Below, in pieces: positions 22,942 to 27,373 of a DNA stretch of 27,373 nucleotides. Within the stretch, counting starts at the first letter, position 1. Every line of letters begins with the position of its first letter. This DNA comes from Actinomycetes bacterium (GTDB lineage Bacteria; Actinomycetota; Actinomycetes; Propionibacteriales; Propionibacteriaceae), in NCBI GenBank assembly GCA_023443125.1, contig JAEZVO010000037.1, positions 1 to 27,373 on the forward strand. The letters are read 5' to 3'. A program made the translations under genes and the position numbers. A model generated the notes under the pieces. It was not told the origin of the DNA. It worked only from the letters and a program-made list of their open reading frames with translations, and did not search any database.

Positions 22942-23781
22942 ATGTCTGAATTGGTTCTCTCGCTGCGGTGCCCTGATCGGTCGGGGCTCATCCACGCCAT
23001 GACCGCGGGCGTCGTCTCGGTGGGTGGCAACATCGTCGAGATGCAGCAATTCGCATCTCCGGATTCCGGGCAGTTCTTCGCCCGTGTGGAAGTGCAGGGG
23101 GTGACCGCACCTGAGTTGGAGCGTGCCGTTCACGAGCAGATGGATCAATACCAGGCCACGTTTCGTGTCGATGTGGCAGGGCGTGAGGTGCGTACGCTCG
23201 TCCTCGCGTCGAAGGCGGGCCATGCCCTCAACGACCTCCTGTTCCGATCACGCTCCGGTGCGCTGCCCATCGAAGTGCTGGCAGTAATGGCGAATCACGA
23301 CGTACTCGCGCCCTTGGCGGAGTTCTACGACGTGCCATTCACCCACCGCCACGTGTCGCCTGAAACGAAGGCGCAGTTTGAGGCTGAGGTGCGCCAATTC
23401 GTCGTCGAGCACGACGTTGAGCTGGTCGTGCTGGCACGGTACATGCAGATCCTCAGCCCCGAATTGTGTGAGTTCCTCGCCGGGCGTGCCATCAACATTC
23501 ACCACTCATTCCTGCCTGGCTTCAAGGGTGCAAACCCGTACCGACAGGCGCATAATCGCGGGGTGAAGTTGATTGGTGCGACGGCTCACTTCGTCACCAG
23601 TGACCTTGATGAAGGCCCGATCATCGAACAGAACGTCACTCGGGTGGACCATTCGATGAATGTGTCTAAGCTCGTCAGCAAAGGGCAGACGCAGGAATCA
23701 CAGACGTTGGCCGAAGCAGTGCGGCTCTTCGCAGAACATCGGGTATTACTCGACGGCGACCGGACCGTGATTTTCCGGTAA
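22942..23781 (+). CDS. purU: Formyltetrahydrofolate deformylase
   Basis: PurU (279 residues) hydrolyses 10-formyl-THF to THF and formate, balancing the one-carbon pool and supplying formate. An N-terminal ACT domain (about 3-80; LSLRCPDRSGLIHAMTAG) senses small ligands, in E. coli glycine and methionine. The C-terminal formyltransferase-like domain has the catalytic residues N185, H187 (INIHHSFLPGFKG) and D223 (SDLDEGPIIEQ), plus the PurU-type NPYRQAHNRGVK. It is related to PurN but the ACT domain and HHSFLPGFKGANPY mark it as PurU. It is leaderless, and 6 bp separate its stop from the next gene. Confidence 0.95.
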   Translation: MSELVLSLRCPDRSGLIHAMTAGVVSVGGNIVEMQQFASPDSGQFFARVEVQGVTAPELERAVHEQMDQYQATFRVDVAGREVRTLVLASKAGHALNDLLFRSRSGALPIEVLAVMANHDVLAPLAEFYDVPFTHRHVSPETKAQFEAEVRQFVVEHDVELVVLARYMQILSPELCEFLAGRAINIHHSFLPGFKGANPYRQAHNRGVKLIGATAHFVTSDLDEGPIIEQNVTRVDHSMNVSKLVSKGQTQESQTLAEAVRLFAEHRVLLDGDRTVIFR

Positions 23782-23787
23782 CCAACT

Positions 23788-25095
23788 ATGGCTTTAGACA
23801 TCGCGCTCATTGCGCTCTTCATTCTCATCGGTGGCACCTTCGCGGCCGCCGAGATGGCCCTCGTCTCTCTCCGTGACTCCCAGGTCCGTCAACTCAGCGC
23901 GCGCGGACAGCGCGGCCAAGCGATCGAGAAACTCACCGACAACCCGAACAATTTCCTCTCTGCTGTACAGATCGGCGTCACCGTCTCGGGCTTTCTGTCA
24001 GCGTCGTTTGGTGCATCGTCGATTGCTCCGCTCGTCACTCCGTCGCTGGTTGCATGGGGTGTCCCATCCGGGCTCGCAGACACGCTGGCTCTCGTCGGGC
24101 TGACGCTCGTGATCGCCTACTTCTCCATCGTCGTTGGCGAGCTGACGGCCAAGCGCCTCGCTATGCAGCGCGCCGAGTCGTTCGCGCTGATGCTGGCGCC
24201 CATGGTCTCTGGCATCGCGACGCTGATGCGCCCCGTCATTTGGCTGCTCGACGTGTCAACCAACGCGCTGGTGCGCGTGCTCGGCGGCGACCCCCAGCAG
24301 GCGAGGGAGGTTGTCACTGACGAGGAGCTGCGCCAGATGGTGTCCAGCTCCGAGACCCTCGGCGACGAAGAACGTCGCATCGTCGATGAGGTGTTCCAGG
24401 CCGGCGAGTTGAGCCTCCGCGAGGTGATGGTGCCCCGCACCGAGGTCGACTTTCTGCCCGCCGACATGCCCATCCAGAAGGCCTACCGGGAGGTGCGGGG
24501 AGCGCCACGCTCTCGCTATCCAGTGACGAACGGCTCGACGGACAAGGTGATCGGTTTCTTGCACGTGCGTGACCTGATGGACGTGGAAGGAGCGGCGCGC
24601 GGCGGCGACGTGCGCGGCATCGTGCGCCCCATTCTGCACCTGCCAGAAACTATGCGCATCCTCCCCGCTATGACGGCTATGCGCAAGGGCAGCATGCACA
24701 TTGCCGTCGTGCGCGACGAGTACGGCGGCACGGCGGGCATCGTCACGATGGAGGACCTCATGGAGGAACTGATCGGTGACATCACCGACGAATACGACGT
24801 GCCCGAGCCGCGGGCACATCTGCAGGTGAACCAGTTCGACGGGCTCACCACCATCGAAGAGTTCGCCGACGCCACGGGCTTCGTGATTCCTGAGGGTCCG
24901 TACGACACCGTCGCCGGCTATTTCATGGCGGTGCTTGGCGCGCTGCCGGAGGTGGGCTCGCGCATCTGCGTCGGACTCACACCGAGTGAGACGCCTGCGG
25001 AATCGGTCACCGTCGATTTCACGTTCGAGGTGACGGAGATGGATGGCAGGCGGGCTGCGTGGTTCTCAGTGCGCAGAGAGGACTCCCATGCTTGA
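23788..25095 (+). CDS. CNNM/CorC-HlyC family membrane protein (DUF21, CBS pair)
   Basis: The 435-residue protein has an N-terminal DUF21 transmembrane domain (about 1-190; AAEMALVSLRDSQV and VVGELTAKRLAMQ are signatures), a CBS pair (about 205-330; VMVPRTEVDFLPADM and DEYGGTAGIVTMEDLMEELIGDI) and a C-terminal CorC_HlyC domain (about 345-430). Proteins of this type were called hemolysins but are better regarded as Mg2+ export/efflux or transport-associated CNNM proteins with ATP-Mg binding by the CBS pair. It is 6 bp downstream of purU and overlaps the kinase-like gene by 8 nt, so the three form one transcription unit despite no shared pathway. Confidence 0.92.
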   Translation: MALDIALIALFILIGGTFAAAEMALVSLRDSQVRQLSARGQRGQAIEKLTDNPNNFLSAVQIGVTVSGFLSASFGASSIAPLVTPSLVAWGVPSGLADTLALVGLTLVIAYFSIVVGELTAKRLAMQRAESFALMLAPMVSGIATLMRPVIWLLDVSTNALVRVLGGDPQQAREVVTDEELRQMVSSSETLGDEERRIVDEVFQAGELSLREVMVPRTEVDFLPADMPIQKAYREVRGAPRSRYPVTNGSTDKVIGFLHVRDLMDVEGAARGGDVRGIVRPILHLPETMRILPAMTAMRKGSMHIAVVRDEYGGTAGIVTMEDLMEELIGDITDEYDVPEPRAHLQVNQFDGLTTIEEFADATGFVIPEGPYDTVAGYFMAVLGALPEVGSRICVGLTPSETPAESVTVDFTFEVTEMDGRRAAWFSVRREDSHA

Positions 25096-26296
25096 CGACG
25101 GCTCGGAGCTGTTGACGGGTCCGGGTGTGGGCGATCTGCTCAAAGCGGCTGTGCGTCACGCAGGCGGCGAACTGGTGAGCTGGAGCCTAGACCACGTCGA
25201 CCAAGCCCCTGAGCAGTACACCACCGCTACCTACATGGCGAAGGTCCGTTGGCCACACGGTGCGCGGGACGAGCTGCTCGGCGTGTCGGCGCGATCGGGT
25301 GGGCAGACCACCCCGTCGGATGCGAACGCGCAGATTTTTAACGACGGCAACCGTCGCGTCGCGGTGTGGCTGTACCCCAACGATCCCGATTTGCCTGGTC
25401 TCGCGCGGGCCGCCTTCCCCGATCGCATGGCTGAGGTGCTGAACCAGGGGAAGGTGTTCAGCCGCCCCATCACGGGCGAGCAGCTTTCGCTGTCCATGAT
25501 TGGGTACCGGCCGCGGCGTCGAGCCGTCGTCAAAGTGGTGGCGGAGTCGCAGGTGTTCTATGTGAAGGTGCTGCGGGAGCGGCTCTTCCCTGACGTGCAC
25601 CACAAGCACACGTTGCTCCTCGACGCGGGCATACCTGCGCCGGAAGTGGCAATGACTACGCCCGATTACCTCTTGGTGACGCGCGAGTTGCCCGGCATGT
25701 CGCTGGCGCGGGCGCTCTTCGAACCGGGGGACCCGTGCCAGGCTGAAGATCTCATCGCCATGCTCGACGCCATGCCGCCTGCGATCTCGCAGCTGCACCG
25801 TCGCCCGCCATGGTCGGACGCGGTAGAGCACTACGGGCGCCTCGTCGTCGCGCCGCTGCCCGCACTCACGGAAGAGGTGCTGTGGACGGTGCGCCACATT
25901 GCGCGTGGGCTCGAGCACTGCCCTCCAGGCGACGAGCCCACCCACGGCGACTTCCATGAGGGCCAGGTGCGCGTCGACGGCGGGCGGGTCGTCGGCATCC
26001 TCGACGTCGACACCGTCGGGCCCGGACGGAGGGCCGACGACCTCGCGTGTCTCGTCGGGCACCTCATGACTATCCAGCGCATGAACGCGCAGCAAACCGC
26101 CAAGCTGCAGGACATTCTTTCCCGCTGGGTAGGGGTGTTTGACAAGCGCGTCGACCCGGTTGAGCTGCGTCTCCGTGCAGCGGCGGTGATTCTGTCGCTC
26201 GCGACGGGCCCCTACCGCAGCCAGGAGCCGAACTGGGAAGAGCAGACTCGTCAGATGGTGCGCTCCGCCTCTGACCTGGTCCGCCAGGTGGTGTAG
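25088..26296 (+). CDS. Aminoglycoside-phosphotransferase-fold kinase (APH family), substrate unknown
   Basis: The 402-residue protein has an unrecognised N-terminal ~130 residues and a C-terminal protein-kinase-like APH domain. The catalytic loop is H286-G-D288-FHEGQ (THGDFHEGQ) and the metal-binding aspartate is D306 in GILDVDTVG; a lysine-bearing strand (VKVLRERLF) lies near 155. Relatives phosphorylate antibiotics, sugars (maltokinase), choline or unknown small molecules; the sequence does not tell which, and resistance should not be assumed. ATG 25088 overlaps the CNNM stop region by 8 nt, with AGAGAGGA upstream, so translation is probably coupled. It is the last gene of the purU unit; no clear terminator was found after it. 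Confidence 0.82.
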   Translation: MLDDGSELLTGPGVGDLLKAAVRHAGGELVSWSLDHVDQAPEQYTTATYMAKVRWPHGARDELLGVSARSGGQTTPSDANAQIFNDGNRRVAVWLYPNDPDLPGLARAAFPDRMAEVLNQGKVFSRPITGEQLSLSMIGYRPRRRAVVKVVAESQVFYVKVLRERLFPDVHHKHTLLLDAGIPAPEVAMTTPDYLLVTRELPGMSLARALFEPGDPCQAEDLIAMLDAMPPAISQLHRRPPWSDAVEHYGRLVVAPLPALTEEVLWTVRHIARGLEHCPPGDEPTHGDFHEGQVRVDGGRVVGILDVDTVGPGRRADDLACLVGHLMTIQRMNAQQTAKLQDILSRWVGVFDKRVDPVELRLRAAAVILSLATGPYRSQEPNWEEQTRQMVRSASDLVRQVV

Positions 26297-26419
26297 GCCA
26301 CGCCAGCATCCTGCCTTGTGTCAGTTCGGAGGGTGCCGACGTCGCTGGTGTTGGGAACCGCGTATGTCCATCGCCTAGGGGAGGTGTGCGGGAATCTGTA
26401 AACGTTTTTCAAAAAACTC

Positions 26420-26448
26420 TTGCGGATAAATGAGGAAAATCGTACCAT
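26420..26448 (+). promoter_or_regulatory. Promoter of the small secreted protein gene
   Basis: TTGCGG (26420-26425) and TACCAT (26443-26448) are 17 bp apart within an AT-rich stretch (26400-26455) that stands out from the rest of the window. The AAAGGAG ribosome-binding site lies 40 nt downstream. Confidence 0.5.
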
Positions 26449-26502
26449 ACTTCTAGGTGGGTACATCGGAGTAGTCACCATAACAACAAAGGAGTGTGCG
26501 TC

Positions 26503-26838
26503 ATGCGTGTTCGACGAACCGTGGCGGTGGGGATCGCCACGGCAATGACACTGGCTGTAGGGGTGTTTGCTTCAGCGGCCCCGAATGATGATTCCGGTTG
26601 CGATCCGGACAACGGGAAGTACATCTGTGATGGTACTGATGATCAGCCTGTGGGGGCGGGACCAACCTCGGGCGGCAAACTGCCCGAACTGCCTTCGACG
26701 GGCGTCTCGCAGCTTCCAATGGCAGAAGATGATGACCTTGCTTTATCTGGCGATGATGGGGTCTCGTCATCGCTGGCAAGCAAGCCCGCAGTACCGGTTG
26801 AAGTCCAGAGAATCCTCGATGAAAGGAACGCAGCATAG
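26503..26838 (+). CDS. Small secreted protein with internal LPSTG, unknown function
   Basis: The 111-residue precursor has a signal peptide (about 1-26, MRVRRTVAVG to ASA|AP), two cysteines close after it (C33 and C42), a Gly/Pro linker, LPSTG at 64-68 and an acidic region (EDDDLALSGDD). The LPSTG lacks the hydrophobic segment and charged tail needed for sorting, and no other frame supplies one, so canonical sortase anchoring is unlikely. The start is ATG 26503, with AAAGGAG 8 nt upstream; a GTG at 26494 overlaps the ribosome-binding site. It sits alone between the kinase gene and IS remnants. I do not recognise a family. Confidence 0.6.
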   Translation: MRVRRTVAVGIATAMTLAVGVFASAAPNDDSGCDPDNGKYICDGTDDQPVGAGPTSGGKLPELPSTGVSQLPMAEDDDLALSGDDGVSSSLASKPAVPVEVQRILDERNAA

Positions 26839-26872
26839 CAATTGGTGCGGGCCTGCTTCGATGTCCATGGCC

Positions 26873-27211
26873 CTAGCTGTAGTTGGGCATGAGGTTGTTG
26901 ACACGGTCGTGGACGCGTGAGGCCGGTGGCTGGTCACGGCAGGCGGTGTGTGGTCGATGATAGTTGTTGTGGTGGTTCCAGGTCTTGATGGCTTCGTGTC
27001 GTTCTTGCTTTGAGGTGTAGGTGCGGGCGTAGAGGCATTCGTCGGTCATGATGCGTTGGTAGCGTTCGACTTTCTCGTTGTGTCGGGGCGTGTAGGGGCG
27101 GGTGGGCTGGTGACAACTGATGTAGGCCCTGGTCGCGTTCGCGAACGCGATCGAGCGGTAGGCGGGGCCGTTGTCGGTGATGAGTCTGGTGAATCGGCCT
27201 GGGTTTCGTTC
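26873..27211 (-). pseudogene. IS481-family transposase, C-terminal remnant
   Basis: Reading the minus strand from about 27199 down to the stop at 26873, the translation begins GRFTRLITDNGPAYRS and passes through QPTRPYTPRHNEKVER, EAIKTWNHHNNYHRPHTA and ends VNNLMPNYS. This is the C-terminal part of the IS481 DDE domain: the second Asp (TDNG), the RPYTPxxN-x-KVER block with the catalytic Glu, and the NxHRPH end. In IS481 proteins the motif is usually TNGKVER, while here HNEKVER replaces it. The N-terminal half (helix-turn-helix and first Asp) is missing, replaced by the IS3 fragment, so it is not functional. Confidence 0.8.
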
Positions 27212-27373
27212 CTATCGGTTTCCCTGTCTGGCGGTCGCTGGGAGGTCTGATTCGAGGTCAGCGTAGTACGCGTCCTCGATCTCGATCGGGGTGTGCATGC
27301 CGAGTTCGCCGTGCAGGCGTTGATGGTTCCACCACCACACCCATTCGAGCGTCGCGAGCTCGACCTGCTCGAC
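27212..27373 (-). CDS. IS3-family transposase, C-terminal fragment (runs off window)
   Basis: The minus strand from the window edge codes for 53 residues and a TAG stop at 27214-27212. TLEWVWWWNHQRLHGELG and the following HTPIEIEDAYYADLES match the end of the IS3-family integrase core (pattern WxxWxNxxRLHxxLGxxxPxExE-YY). The catalytic residues lie upstream, beyond the window. The stop is in the same frame as the IS481 remnant that follows after about 12 nt. The contig probably ends here because the IS is repeated in the genome. Confidence 0.78.
   Translation of the reverse strand, partial: VEQVELATLEWVWWWNHQRLHGELGMHTPIEIEDAYYADLESDLPATARQGNR

Noticed and set aside
26690..26706. LPSTG as a sortase anchor signal
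   Set aside because: No hydrophobic segment or basic tail follows in this or the other two frames.
27137..27150. Palindrome GCGTTCGCGAACGC as an IS end or res site
   Set aside because: It lies inside the IS481 coding sequence and is explained by the codons for SIAFANAT.
1..27373. CRISPR arrays, tRNA, rRNA or prophage genes
   Set aside because: No regular spaced repeats, cloverleaf, rRNA-like sequence or phage proteins were seen on either strand.

Overview
The window reads as a chromosomal contig from a high-GC Gram-positive actinomycete. Three things point there: the uvrD1/pcrA - M23 peptidase - sucC - sucD - perM(DUF6350) - purN - purH order, which matches Mycobacterium tuberculosis Rv0949-Rv0957 (recalled knowledge); several genes whose ATG lies 6-7 nt after a TANNNT -10 box with no Shine-Dalgarno (leaderless starts); and typical actinobacterial families (DUF3017, PerM, VKOR, PknH-like sensor proteins, sortase-anchored SpaA-type proteins). 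A Propionibacteriaceae-like host is plausible but cannot be proved from the sequence. The window starts in a homopolymer-rich stretch and ends inside a transposase, so it is probably a whole contig.

Layout. 1-800: a small GlsB/YeaQ-type membrane protein and a four-helix membrane protein. 790-2034: a phospholipase-D/cardiolipin-synthase-like enzyme, divergent from the helicase PcrA/UvrD1 (2099-4507). 4517-6571: a large LPXTG-anchored surface protein with a SpaA-type domain, placed between pcrA and an M23 peptidase (6819-7826), i.e. apparently inserted in an otherwise conserved order. 7999-10070: succinyl-CoA ligase sucCD, closed by a strong terminator shared with a convergent duplicated sensor-domain protein (10136-11809). 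11896-16461: a tightly overlapping operon perM-purN-purH-folD-DUF3017, which makes purines and the 10-formyl-tetrahydrofolate they need. 16501-17145: a leaderless VKOR. 17222-18211: malate dehydrogenase, followed by a perfect 48-bp palindrome. 18286-19775: a secreted trypsin-like protease and an overlapping lipoprotein gene. 19925-20371: a cupin. 20822-22797: the DUF485-ActP acetate uptake pair. 22942-26296: leaderless purU, a CNNM/CorC-type membrane protein and an aminoglycoside-phosphotransferase-fold kinase in one tight unit. 26503-26838: a small secreted protein. 26873-27373: two transposase remnants (IS481 and IS3 families) joined head to tail.

How it fits together. Most genes are housekeeping: TCA cycle (sucCD, mdh), one-carbon/purine metabolism (purN, purH, folD, with purU as the hydrolase balancing the formyl-THF pool), DNA repair (pcrA) and acetate uptake (actP). 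The accessory parts are the surface protein, the secreted protease/lipoprotein pair, the non-coding stretches at 19827-19896 and 20372-20821 (structured repeats, a tiny ORF with an excellent ribosome-binding site) and the right end with the small secreted protein and IS scars. I see no tRNA, rRNA, CRISPR array or phage module.
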